From DAOUEX01 sp034430235 (GTDB lineage Bacteria > Chloroflexota > Anaerolineae > UBA2200), in the NCBI GenBank assembly GCA_964478075.1, contig CAYZGO010000009.1, positions 47,631-111,630 on the forward strand: a DNA stretch of 64,000 bases, read 5' to 3'. Below the pieces are notes generated by a model, which made no database searches, had not been told where the DNA came from, and was given only the letters and a program-made list of their open reading frames with translations. This document shows positions 40,308 to 48,278 of the stretch, piece after piece (within the stretch, counting starts at the first letter, position 1; the number at the start of each line of letters is the position of its first letter). The position numbers were made by a program, and so were the translations under genes.

Positions 40308-41500
40308 TGGCCGGATCGCAGCTTCCTCCTGAGGATGCAGGACAACTGGTACGGTTTGCGCAAGATCTGATTCGCTTACCCAGTCCTTCTGGCGACGAGG
40401 GGCGGGTAGCGGCACGCCTGGGCGAAGAGATGGGGCGCGTGGGCTTCACTGAAGTGCGCACCGACCGCATCGGCAACGTCGTGGGACGCATTGGCGATGG
40501 ACACGGCCCGACACTCCTGTTCGATGGCCACATGGACAGTGTGGGCTGCGGCGATCTCTCATGTTGGCCTTGTGGCCCTTATGAGGGGAAAGCTGTAGAT
40601 GGCGTTCTCTATGGACTGGGTGCGGTGGATATGAAAGGTCCACTGGCCGCTATGGTCTATGGAGCTAAGGCCCTGATTGACGCCCAAGTGCAGTTGCATG
40701 GCAACTTGTACGTGGTGGGCGTGATGCAAGAAGAACCCTGTGAAGGCTTGGCCATCAGAGTGTTGATTGAGGAGGAGGGCATTCAACCTGATTTCGTACT
40801 GATTGGAGAGGCCACCAACCTGCAAGTCGCACGAGGCCAGCGCGGCAGGCTGGAGTTGAAGATCACCACCTATGACAGGTCTTGCCACGCTTCGATGCCA
40901 CAGCGCGGCAAGAATGCGATCTATGAGGCTGCCAGGGTGCTGGTGGGTATCGAGTTGATGGTGCCACAGATGGAGGCAGATAGTTTTCTGGGCAAGGCCA
41001 GCATTGCCGTCACGCACATAGAAAGCGCAGCCTGCAGCCGCAATGCTGTTCCCGATCGTTGTATCTTATACGTTGACAGGCGGCTGACGGGCGGCGAGAC
41101 CGAGGCTAAGGCAGTGGCCGAACTCAGGAACTTGATGAGCCGTGAGGGCGTGGAGGCAATTGTAGAGGTTACAGAGTATCATGCCACCAGCTATACGGGC
41201 TATGAATGCCGGGCGCGACAGTACTTTCCTAGTTGGGCTCTGCCAGAGAATCACGAATTAGTCCAGAGTTGTGTGCGCGCTGTGGAACGTGAATTGGGAT
41301 ACCGGCCCAGAATTGGCCGCTGGGGTTTTCCCACTGATGGCGTGTATACGGCGGGCATAGCTGGCATTCCGACCGTTGGCTTTGGGCCTGGCGAGGAGAA
41401 GTACGCGCACACTTCGGAAGAACAGGTGCAAGTCGCTCATCTTGTAGACGCCGCGCGTGTGTATGCGCGGCTTGCAGCAGACTTGCTGGCAAGCAAGTAG
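40307..41500 (+). CDS. M20 family metallohydrolase, YgeY-like
   Basis: 397-aa zinc hydrolase of the peptidase M20 family. LLFDGHMDSVG gives the first metal His/Asp, GAVDMKGPLAAMVYG the bridging Asp and MQEEPCEGLAIRVL the catalytic Glu. The C-terminal metal His is in YAHTSEEQV. CILYVDRRLTGGETEAKA is close to the YgeY type found in E. coli with ygeW and a carbamate kinase gene. It probably hydrolyses an amide or carbamoyl/acyl-amino compound that feeds the transcarbamylases. ATG 40307 overlaps the previous stop (TGATG). It heads the run to 45374 in the same orientation. Confidence 0.85.
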   Translation: MAGSQLPPEDAGQLVRFAQDLIRLPSPSGDEGRVAARLGEEMGRVGFTEVRTDRIGNVVGRIGDGHGPTLLFDGHMDSVGCGDLSCWPCGPYEGKAVDGVLYGLGAVDMKGPLAAMVYGAKALIDAQVQLHGNLYVVGVMQEEPCEGLAIRVLIEEEGIQPDFVLIGEATNLQVARGQRGRLELKITTYDRSCHASMPQRGKNAIYEAARVLVGIELMVPQMEADSFLGKASIAVTHIESAACSRNAVPDRCILYVDRRLTGGETEAKAVAELRNLMSREGVEAIVEVTEYHATSYTGYECRARQYFPSWALPENHELVQSCVRAVERELGYRPRIGRWGFPTDGVYTAGIAGIPTVGFGPGEEKYAHTSEEQVQVAHLVDAARVYARLAADLLASK

Positions 41501-41557
41501 AACTGAGCACCTGAAAAGCAATATCAAGCACATTTCTTGACAAAGGGGAGGAAAAAG

Positions 41558-42604
41558 GTGAAAACGAACAGTTTCAGGGGACGGGATTTCCTTTGCGAGT
41601 TGGACTATACTCGCGAGGAGATCGAGACGATAATGGATGTAGCCTGGGATTTGAAGCGTCGCCGGGCCATGGGCGAGGCACACGATCATCTTCTGCCAGG
41701 CAAAACGCTGTTCATGATTTTCTACAACCAGAGCTTGCGCACGCGAAACTCGTTCGAGGCGGGGATGACGCAGCTCGGTGGGCATGCTCACTTCCTCGAC
41801 CCGACGAAAATCTATACCCCAGCACTGGAGGGTCAGGAGGAAGCCTATGCCACGGAGCGCGTCTCTGACGTGGCGCGGGTCTTGGGACGCATGGGCGATG
41901 CTATAGCGATCCGCTGCTACGGCGACCCGGTGGACTGGGTCTATGGCAGGGCCCATGTCCTGATGCGCGAGTTCGCGCGCTGGGCTGGTATTCCTGTCAT
42001 CAACATGGAATGCGACAAGTATCACCCCTGCCAGGGCCTGGCTGACGTCTTCACGGTAAAAGAAAAGCTGGGCACTTTCAAGGGTGTCAAGTTTGTCATG
42101 AGTTGGGCCTACTCGCCCAGCATTGAGAAACCCCGTGCCGTGCCGCAAAGCGCAATCCTGTACGCCACGTTGATGGGCATGGATGTGACGTTGGCTCATC
42201 CAAAGGGCATGGAGTTGGATGATGAGGTGCTTGCTGCGTGCCGGGCCAATGCAGAGAAGCAGGGTGGTTCCTTCAAGATTGAATATGACTTTGAAAAGGC
42301 GCTAAAGGGTGCGCACGTCGTGTATCCCAAGTCCTGGACGGCTATCCCCACTTTTGCCCCGCCTTTGGGCAGTCGGGATGAGAAGAAGAGCGAAGAGATT
42401 TTCGCTGCTCACAAGGACTGGATCTGTGATGCAGAGCACATGAAGTTGGCCGACAAGGACGCTATCTACATGCACTGCCTGCCGTGCGACAGGGGCTTCG
42501 AGGTCACGAACGAGGTCGTGGATGGGCCCCAGTCTGTGGTCTTTGATGAGGCGGAGAACCGCTTGCACGTCCAAAAGGCCGTCATGTCACTGATCATGAG
42601 GTAG
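41558..42604 (+). CDS. Knotted transcarbamylase (YgeW/AOTCase-like), first of two
   Basis: 348-aa aspartate/ornithine carbamoyltransferase superfamily member. Carbamoyl-phosphate motif SLRTRNSFEAG near residue 62, HPCQGLAD near residue 156 and HCLPCDRGFEV near residue 306. The insert VMSWAYSPSIEKPRAVPQSA resembles knotted acetyl/succinylornithine or YgeW enzymes rather than classical ornithine carbamoyltransferase. GTG 41558 has GGGAGG six bases ahead; TTG 41537 is an unlikely alternative. With carbamate kinase in the same operon, the reaction probably runs toward carbamoyl phosphate. The amine product is not known. Confidence 0.85.
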   Translation: MKTNSFRGRDFLCELDYTREEIETIMDVAWDLKRRRAMGEAHDHLLPGKTLFMIFYNQSLRTRNSFEAGMTQLGGHAHFLDPTKIYTPALEGQEEAYATERVSDVARVLGRMGDAIAIRCYGDPVDWVYGRAHVLMREFARWAGIPVINMECDKYHPCQGLADVFTVKEKLGTFKGVKFVMSWAYSPSIEKPRAVPQSAILYATLMGMDVTLAHPKGMELDDEVLAACRANAEKQGGSFKIEYDFEKALKGAHVVYPKSWTAIPTFAPPLGSRDEKKSEEIFAAHKDWICDAEHMKLADKDAIYMHCLPCDRGFEVTNEVVDGPQSVVFDEAENRLHVQKAVMSLIMR

Positions 42605-42663
42605 ACGCCAGGGACCGACTACCCGCATTTGCCGCTCGACTACCGAAGAAGGGAGACAATTCA

Positions 42664-43221
42664 ATGGTCAAAATCGACAGGAAGCCTGGCACATACCTAT
42701 ATCCGATCCCTGCAGTGATGGTGACGTGTGGCGCGCCAGACAAGCCTAACATCATCACTTTGGCCTGGGTGGGAACCGTTTGCTCCGATCCGCCAATGGT
42801 GGGTATCAGTATCCGCCCATCGCGCTACTCACACGGTCTGGTGAAGCAATACGGCGAGTATGCGATCAATCTCCCGACAGCAGATTTGGTGCGAGTCACG
42901 GACTACTGTGGGACAGTCTCTGGGAAGAGAGTGGACAAGTTTGCTACGACGGGCCTGACACCAGCAGCAGCAAAAGTGATCGGAACGGTGGTCATCGCTG
43001 AGTGTCCGGTCAATATCGAGTGCAAAGTTACACAGATACTGTCCCTGGGTGCGCACGACTTGTTCTTAGGCAGGGTTGTAGCCGTACAAGTAGACGAGGA
43101 CGTCCTGGACGAACGAGGGGAGATTGACCTGGTTAAGGCCAACCCCTTGGTGTACGGCAGCCACCAGTACTGGAGTCTTGGGCAGCTGTTGGGAATCCAC
43201 GGCTATAGCGCCAAAAGCTAG
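42664..43221 (+). CDS. Flavin reductase-like FMN-binding split-barrel protein
   Basis: 185-aa split-barrel protein of the flavin reductase family. Typical blocks are YPIPAVMVTCG, NIITLAWVGTVCSDPPMVGI, SIRPSRYSHGLVKQYGEYAI, SGKRVDKFATTGL and DLFLGRVVAVQVDE. It binds FMN and would pass electrons from NAD(P)H or stabilise a flavin enzyme. Its place between two transcarbamylase genes is unusual. ATG 42664 has AGGGAG eight bases ahead. An R2 repeat follows four bases after the stop. Confidence 0.85.
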   Translation: MVKIDRKPGTYLYPIPAVMVTCGAPDKPNIITLAWVGTVCSDPPMVGISIRPSRYSHGLVKQYGEYAINLPTADLVRVTDYCGTVSGKRVDKFATTGLTPAAAKVIGTVVIAECPVNIECKVTQILSLGAHDLFLGRVVAVQVDEDVLDERGEIDLVKANPLVYGSHQYWSLGQLLGIHGYSAKS

Positions 43222-43225
43222 TACT

Positions 43226-43323
43226 CTGTCAACGTTAGAGCAGCTAGTTCGCAGCGGCGACTTTTGTCGCTCTTCCCGCTTGGTTGCCGACTACAGTCGC
43301 TACTACAAGGTTTCGATTCAAGC
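43226..43323 (+). repeat. Twin-hairpin dispersed element R2, copy 3
   Basis: GTCAACGTTAGAGCAGC, GGCGAC-TTTT-GTCGCT, GCCGAC-TACA-GTCGCT, ending AGGTTTCGATTCAAGC. The stems match the other copies but the loops differ. It lies between the flavin reductase stop and the second transcarbamylase, inside the putative operon. Confidence 0.8.
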
Positions 43324-43389
43324 GTGACAAAGTAGGTCATCTCACTGATGACCGCCACGGTCCACAATTCCGAGTTGAGGGAGGATTAT

Positions 43390-44430
43390 ATGGATCTCTA
43401 CGGTAGAGACCTGATTACTACGCAAGAGTGGTCAAGAACTGAACTGGAGGCTGTGCTCGACTTGGCTGCAAGGATGAAGCGAGACCGCTTCTCTGACAAG
43501 TACACGAGCATACTGCAGCACAAGACTTTCCTGATGTTCTTCTACAACCCTTCAGTGCGCACACGGCAGTCCTTTGAGGCTGCGGCTACCGAACTGGGTG
43601 GACACGCACAGTTCCTGGAGCCCAAAGCCATGCGGCTGAAGACGGCCACCACGGCGGGGGAGTCCGTAGAGGATGCAGCTAAGGTGATGAGTCGCTATGC
43701 TGCAGGTCTGGGTATCCGGATGCTAGAAGACAAGATTGGCGCCTACGGTGAGGGAGACGATCTCTTGCGCGAGTATGCTCGCTACTGCGACATCCCCGTG
43801 ATCTCCATGGCTCATGATAAATACCATCCCTGCCAGGGTTTGGCCGATGTCATGGGATGGGCAGAATGGTTTGGCAAGGGGCCGGGGCGAGGCGTTGACC
43901 CTGAGCTGCTGCGAGGCAAAAAGCTCCTCGTTGTCTGGGGACATGGGGCACTGGCACGTTCCTGGTCCAGCGTCCAGGAAGCAGTGCTGGTGGGCAGCCG
44001 CTTTGGAATGGATGTAACACTGGCCTATCCCGAAGGCTATGATCTCGATCCCGTGGTTATCTCCTGGAGCAAGCAGAACTGCGCAGAGAACGGCCGCACT
44101 TTCACCATCACCCACGATGTGCAGGAGGGCTATCGCGGTGCAAATGTGGTCTACTCCCGCCATTGGATGAGCCCGCAGGCCTACCAGAATGGCGAGTTCC
44201 TGAAACAGAGGGAAATCGACAAAGCACTAGAGTACCCGCAGTGGATTTGCGACGCCGCGAAGATGAAGCTGACCGACAACGCCATTTTCACTCACCCCAT
44301 GCCGGTTGACCGTGGTCACGAAGTGACGGACGAAGTGGCTTCTGGTTCGCGTTCCTGCATCTATGATGTCGCTGAGAACCGGCTTCATGTGCAGAAGGCG
44401 CTCATGGCGCTAACTATGGGAGGGCGGTGA
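43390..44430 (+). CDS. Knotted transcarbamylase (YgeW-like), second of two
   Basis: 346-aa paralogue of the enzyme at 41558. SVRTRQSFEAAATELGG binds carbamoyl phosphate, HPCQGLADVMG is conserved, and HPMPVDRGHEV replaces the HCLP motif of the first copy. The middle region differs (VVWGHGALARSWSSVQEA against VMSWAYSPSIEKPRAVPQSA), so the two copies probably use different substrates. ATG 43390 has GGGAGG five bases ahead; the upstream ATG at 43348 is not supported. The stop overlaps the carbamate kinase ATG (TGATG). Confidence 0.84.
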   Translation: MDLYGRDLITTQEWSRTELEAVLDLAARMKRDRFSDKYTSILQHKTFLMFFYNPSVRTRQSFEAAATELGGHAQFLEPKAMRLKTATTAGESVEDAAKVMSRYAAGLGIRMLEDKIGAYGEGDDLLREYARYCDIPVISMAHDKYHPCQGLADVMGWAEWFGKGPGRGVDPELLRGKKLLVVWGHGALARSWSSVQEAVLVGSRFGMDVTLAYPEGYDLDPVVISWSKQNCAENGRTFTITHDVQEGYRGANVVYSRHWMSPQAYQNGEFLKQREIDKALEYPQWICDAAKMKLTDNAIFTHPMPVDRGHEVTDEVASGSRSCIYDVAENRLHVQKALMALTMGGR

Positions 44431-45374
44431 TGGGCAAAAGAGCAATTGTCGCTATCGGAGGCAATTCACTGATCAAGGACAAGACTCACCGCACTGTCCC
44501 CGATCAGTATGCAGCCGCAGTAGAGACGTGTACACATATCGCTGGTATGGTTGCCCAGGGTTGGGACGTGGTGATCACCCACGGCAACGGCCCGCAGGTC
44601 GGCTTTATACTCCGGCGATCGGACCTGGCAGCTCACGAATTGCACACCGTGCCTCTGGACTCTTGTGGAGCGGACACTCAAGGGGCCATTGGCTATATGA
44701 TTCAGAAAGCGCTCTTCAACGAATTCCGCAGGCGGGGTATGACCAAGCAGGCTGTAACGGTCGTGACCCAGGTGCTGGTGAACAATGATGACCCAGCCTA
44801 CCAGAATCCTTCCAAGCCCGTTGGCTCCTTTATGGACGAGGAATCTGCGCTTAGACACCGTGATGAAGATGGCTGGGCGGTATGCGACGACGCTGGCAGA
44901 GGCTGGCGCCGGTTAGTGCCATCTCCGATGCCACAACGCATTATCGAACGCGATGCGATCAAGTCTCTGCTTGACGAGGGGTTTGTCGTCGTGGCGGTCG
45001 GTGGCGGCGGTATTCCAGTCGTCGAGGATGGGGAAGGCAACCTGCTGGGTTCAGAAGCGGTGATTGACAAAGACTATGCCAGTAGTCTCCTGGCAGCCAG
45101 CATCAATGCGGATCTCCTGCTCATCTCTACTGCGGTGGAGAAGGTGGCACTGAACTATGGCCAGCCCAACCAGGTCTGGCTTGACAGGATGACCCTCCCC
45201 GAGGCAAAAAAGTACATGGCTGAGGGACACTTTGCCAAAGGCAGCATGGGCCCCAAGATTCAGGCTAGCATCTGGTTTCTGGAACGCGGGGGCAAGGAGG
45301 CTTTGATCACCACTCCCAGGAATATCGAGGGGGCGCTGGCTGGCAAAACTGGCACGCGCATTGTGCTGGGCTAG
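44430..45374 (+). CDS. arcC: Carbamate kinase
   Basis: Converts carbamoyl phosphate and ADP to carbamate and ATP. 314 aa, starting MGKRAIVAIGGNSLIKDK, the amino-acid-kinase fold. VITHGNGPQVGFILRRSD, PLDSCGADTQGAIGYMIQ, VAVGGGGIPVV, VIDKDYASSLLA and FAKGSMGPKIQASIWFLE are all carbamate-kinase blocks. ATG 44430 overlaps the transcarbamylase stop and has GGGAGGG five bases ahead. The overlap makes energy recovery from a carbamoylated compound the likely operon function. Confidence 0.94.
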   Translation: MGKRAIVAIGGNSLIKDKTHRTVPDQYAAAVETCTHIAGMVAQGWDVVITHGNGPQVGFILRRSDLAAHELHTVPLDSCGADTQGAIGYMIQKALFNEFRRRGMTKQAVTVVTQVLVNNDDPAYQNPSKPVGSFMDEESALRHRDEDGWAVCDDAGRGWRRLVPSPMPQRIIERDAIKSLLDEGFVVVAVGGGGIPVVEDGEGNLLGSEAVIDKDYASSLLAASINADLLLISTAVEKVALNYGQPNQVWLDRMTLPEAKKYMAEGHFAKGSMGPKIQASIWFLERGGKEALITTPRNIEGALAGKTGTRIVLG

Positions 45375-45474
45375 AAAGCCACAGAGCACGCATCTGTCTC
45401 CTGAGAGGCGAGGAAGACCGCAGAGAAAAGCGAAGTATCTCTGCGGTCTCTGCGGTGAGTTTTGTCAGGCGTTC
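45375..45474 (-). repeat. Dispersed element R3 following a stop codon, second copy
   Basis: Read on the minus strand it begins GAACGCCTGACAAAACTCACC directly after the TAA of the gene at 45475, continues GCAGAGACCGCAGAG and ends in CTCTGTGGC. Same opening and same position relative to a stop as the copy at 19372. Confidence 0.75.
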
Positions 45475-46389
45475 TTAGGCTCTCACCAACCCGGGGCGCG
45501 CAGCGCGTATGGCCTCCAGGGATGCCTGGGCTTCTTCGACAGTTAGCTCAAAGATGACGGGCCCGGAGAACCCAGATGCGGTCAGTTGATCGAGGAAAGT
45601 CTCCAGTGGCAGGTCGCCTGCGCCTAATGGCAGGTGATCAGCGATGCGTATCTCCCCGTCTGGCAGCTCTCGGCGGTAACCATCGTGCAGATGCACTTCT
45701 GTCAAGCGCGGTAGTGTCCTCTCCAATGCCTCAAGCAGCGAGACTCCAGTGGTGTAGCCAGCCAGCACGTGTCCAGTGTCCAAGCACATGGATAGATCAA
45801 GGGCCTCAACCAGGCCCAGCGTCAGGTTGAAGGGGAACTCGATAGTCTCGACAGCTAGAAGGCGTGCAGGCAGGCCGGTGCGCTCCAGCAGTCGTTCTAT
45901 GCTCCGGCGTGCCTGTGTGACAAAGATGTCCATCACCAAGGGGCGCATGGTTTCCAGTGCTTCCATGCGTGAGAACTCGGCTGCCAGTGCGCCAGTGGCG
46001 TGCAGTACGTAAACCTCCGGTTCCAACGGTGCAAGCCGCAATACGGCGTCTACCAGCGTATCTACCGAGCCCTCACGTACCATTTGCATGGGTGTCGACG
46101 GTTCAAGTGACCATAGCGGCAAGTGCACGGTGTAGTCGAGTTGGCGCTGCTCTTTCAGCTTGCGCAGGCGCTCTACGGCCGCCAAGTCGAAGCAACGCGG
46201 GAAAAAGACGGTCAGGTCAGGGTTCAGTTCGATGAGATCAAAACCCAGGTCAGCCAACTCGGCTACCAGAACTGCAACATCAACGTCAAGCGAGGCTACA
46301 TCGGGACGTTTGGATGCAGCCATCAGTGTGCGGGCCTGGCGTATCAGTAACGAGGCCTGCATCTGCTCGATTCCAAAGCGCAATGTCAT
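45475..46389 (-). CDS. TIM-barrel sugar isomerase/AP-endonuclease-2-like protein
   Basis: 304-aa protein of the xylose-isomerase-like TIM-barrel superfamily. Likely metal or substrate residues: DLIELNPDLT, YTVHLPLWS (His), LLAVETIEFPFNL (Glu), MCLDTGHVLAGY (Asp-x-x-His), LTEVHLHDGYRRE (His) and FELTVEEA (Glu). The set fits a divalent-metal site. Related proteins include sugar-phosphate epimerases and the cobamide-remodelling phosphodiesterase CbiR; I cannot decide between them. ATG 46389 has AGGAGG five bases ahead; the frame continues upstream to 46464. A promoter lies at 46488-46516. Confidence 0.7.
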   Translation of the reverse strand: MTLRFGIEQMQASLLIRQARTLMAASKRPDVASLDVDVAVLVAELADLGFDLIELNPDLTVFFPRCFDLAAVERLRKLKEQRQLDYTVHLPLWSLEPSTPMQMVREGSVDTLVDAVLRLAPLEPEVYVLHATGALAAEFSRMEALETMRPLVMDIFVTQARRSIERLLERTGLPARLLAVETIEFPFNLTLGLVEALDLSMCLDTGHVLAGYTTGVSLLEALERTLPRLTEVHLHDGYRRELPDGEIRIADHLPLGAGDLPLETFLDQLTASGFSGPVIFELTVEEAQASLEAIRAARPGLVRA

Positions 46390-46487
46390 ATCTCCTCCTT
46401 TACATGTCTTCGCTCTGAGGTCCGGGCTTGATCGCAATGAACGCCTGGAGTACAGAATGGTCAAGTGTCTTTGTGGGCGATAAGCAT

Positions 46488-46516
46488 AGTATACGCCCGT
46501 TCTTGATGGCTTACAA
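46488..46516 (-). promoter_or_regulatory. Promoter of the TIM-barrel gene
   Basis: Minus strand TTGTAA (46511-46516), a 17-base spacer and TATACT (46488-46493). The 46390-46787 gap holds only this and the divergent iclR promoter. Confidence 0.55.
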
Positions 46517-46671
46517 CTTGCTCTAGTCAGGTGTCAAGTACTCACCTCGTTCACGTTAGCTTCTCGGTTCCAGTGTTGCCAGGTGTTGTTTCGGCTACTC
46601 CATCTCCCTTGGCCTGCGTTGGTAAGCTCTGGAGTCCCTCTTTTCCATCTTCGTATCAGGTTACTGAGCAT

Positions 46672-46716
46672 TTGACAAGGGAAACAATTTGTGGTATATA
46701 TAGAAATGCTGTTTCC
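46672..46716 (+). promoter_or_regulatory. iclR promoter with flanking inverted repeat
   Basis: TTGACA (46672-46677), a 17-base spacer and TATATA (46695-46700): near consensus. GGAAACA (46680-46686) and its inverse TGTTTCC (46710-46716) flank the -10 region and could be an operator half-site pair for the IclR protein encoded downstream. Confidence 0.65.
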
Positions 46717-46787
46717 ACTATTGGATGTCATTGTTTCGGATTTCGCCGGTCAACAGCGTGGTCAAGCTACCTGATGAGGGGGAATCC

Positions 46788-47543
46788 ATGAAAACTACTA
46801 CCATTCTAGCTGTGCAGCGGGCAATTGTCATTCTTCGCCACCTCTCCGAGGCCTCCAGTGGCGTGGGCGTACGGGAATTGGCACAGCGCCTCGGTTACAG
46901 TCCTTCTGTTGTCCAGAAGATTCTCAACACACTCAAGGTGTACGAGTTTGTTCGAAAAGACGAAGCCGCAGGCACCTATCACCTAGGTAGTGGTGCCTTG
47001 GCCTTGGGGTTGGCGGCACTGTCCAAGCTTGAGCTGCGTGCTGTTGCCCGTCCGCACATGGAGACGCTCAGCAAGGCCAGCGGGGAAACGGTCTTCCTTG
47101 GTGTTCTCGACCGTTTGCGCACGATCTACGTGGACAAAGTGACGGGCACGGGGGAGATGTGGATTGACGCGCCTCTGGGAGCAGAGCGCCCTCTGAACTG
47201 CACGGCCATTGGCAAAGTCTTGCTAGCCAGCCTGCCAGAGAAAGAATGGAAGGCCTTGGCGGCACAAGGGGCTTTCGTGCGTTGTACGCCACGTGCGCTG
47301 GTCGCTGTGGAGCAACTGGCAGTGGAACTACGCCGTGTGAGAGAGCAAGGATACGCTCTCGATCGCGCCGAATTCCTTCCTATTGCAGAGTGTGTTGGAG
47401 CACCGATCTACGACTGTGACGGGCGGGTCATCGCAGCCGTAGCCATCACCGCTCCCAAAGGCCGGCTGGATCAGCACCTGGAAGAATGGGCCGAGCTAGC
47501 AAAGCACGCGGCTGGCGCGATCTCTACCGATCTGGGTCAATGA
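46788..47543 (+). CDS. IclR family transcriptional regulator
   Basis: 251-aa regulator. N-terminal winged helix-turn-helix (VQRAIVILRHLSEASSGVGV, RELAQRLGYSPSVVQKILNT), wing YHLGSGALALG, then the effector-binding GAF-like IclR domain (SGETVFLGVLDRLRTIYVDK, NCTAIGKVLLASLPEKEW, EFLPIAECVGAPIYDCDGRV). It probably controls the adjacent dppA/larA/glcD region and itself. ATG 46788 has GAGGGGGA ahead; an upstream in-frame TTG at 46725 is less likely. The C terminus (AGAISTDLGQ) is complete, but a 5'-truncated dppA begins within its last codons. Confidence 0.9.
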   Translation: MKTTTILAVQRAIVILRHLSEASSGVGVRELAQRLGYSPSVVQKILNTLKVYEFVRKDEAAGTYHLGSGALALGLAALSKLELRAVARPHMETLSKASGETVFLGVLDRLRTIYVDKVTGTGEMWIDAPLGAERPLNCTAIGKVLLASLPEKEWKALAAQGAFVRCTPRALVAVEQLAVELRRVREQGYALDRAEFLPIAECVGAPIYDCDGRVIAAVAITAPKGRLDQHLEEWAELAKHAAGAISTDLGQ

Positions 47544-48201
47544 GAATCACTCGGGCCGTGATCTGCTGCTGGAAGAAGTTGACCCCATTGCCGAGGTGCT
47601 TATCGGCAAGCCCAAGCCGCTGCAGACTCTTGAGGGACTGGACTCGTCCTTCGATTGTGTCTTCATGATTGGGATTCACGCGCAGGCGGGCACAACGGGT
47701 GCCGTCCTCGACCATACCTGGACAACCAAGTGCGTGCAAGGCCTTCGGGTAAACGGTGTGTCAATCGGAGAGCTGGGGCTAAATGCGTTGCTCGCTGGGC
47801 ATTTTGATGTGCCGATTGCTCTTGTGACTGGGGATGCAGCAGTAGTGAAAGAAGGGCAGGAGCTCCTGGGTGATGTGGAGGGCGTCGTGGTAAAGGTAGG
47901 TCTGGATCGCTATGCGGCGCGGTGTCCCCATCCCTCGAAAGCCAGGCAGGCAATTCGCGAGGGTGCGGCGAAGGCCGTGCGCGAGATCAAGCGATTCAAG
48001 CCTTTCAAGACGCCAAGTCCCATGAAGATAGAGATTGACTATGCCAACTCCGCCTTTGCGACCCGGGCGTCCTGGATTCCGACTGCGACGCGAGAGGGGC
48101 CACGGACAGTGTCTTTCGTCGCCCCGGATTTTCTCATGGGGATGAGGATCTTCCTCGTTGCTGCGGCTGTGCCCATAACGATTGATGACCCTATTTACTA
48201 A
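47536..48201 (+). pseudogene. dppA: 5'-truncated D-aminopeptidase DppA (M55 family)
   Basis: The frame reads VNENHSGRDLLLEEVDPIAE, FMIGIHAQAGTTGAV, NGVSIGELGLNALLAGHFDV and IEIDYANSAFAT, matching M55 DppA zinc D-aminopeptidases from about residue 57 to the end. His of NHSGRD, His of GIHAQA and Glu of GELGLN are kept. The first ~57 residues, including the metal-binding VDMEG segment of the family, are absent: upstream DNA is the end of iclR in another frame. GTG 47596 could start a shorter product but it could not be an active enzyme of the known type. A deletion joining iclR and dppA is the simplest explanation. Confidence 0.75.
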
Positions 48202-48278
48202 TTAGCAGGGGTTATCCAATCTATGCACCAAAGTCGCAAAATCGGCCGAGGCCCACAAGTTCTTCAGGGAGACAGACC

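Noticed and set aside
41258..42199. 313-codon open frame antisense to the M20 hydrolase and first transcarbamylase
   Set aside because: Spans two real genes and their junction on the other strand; composition rich in His/Gln/Arg without motifs.
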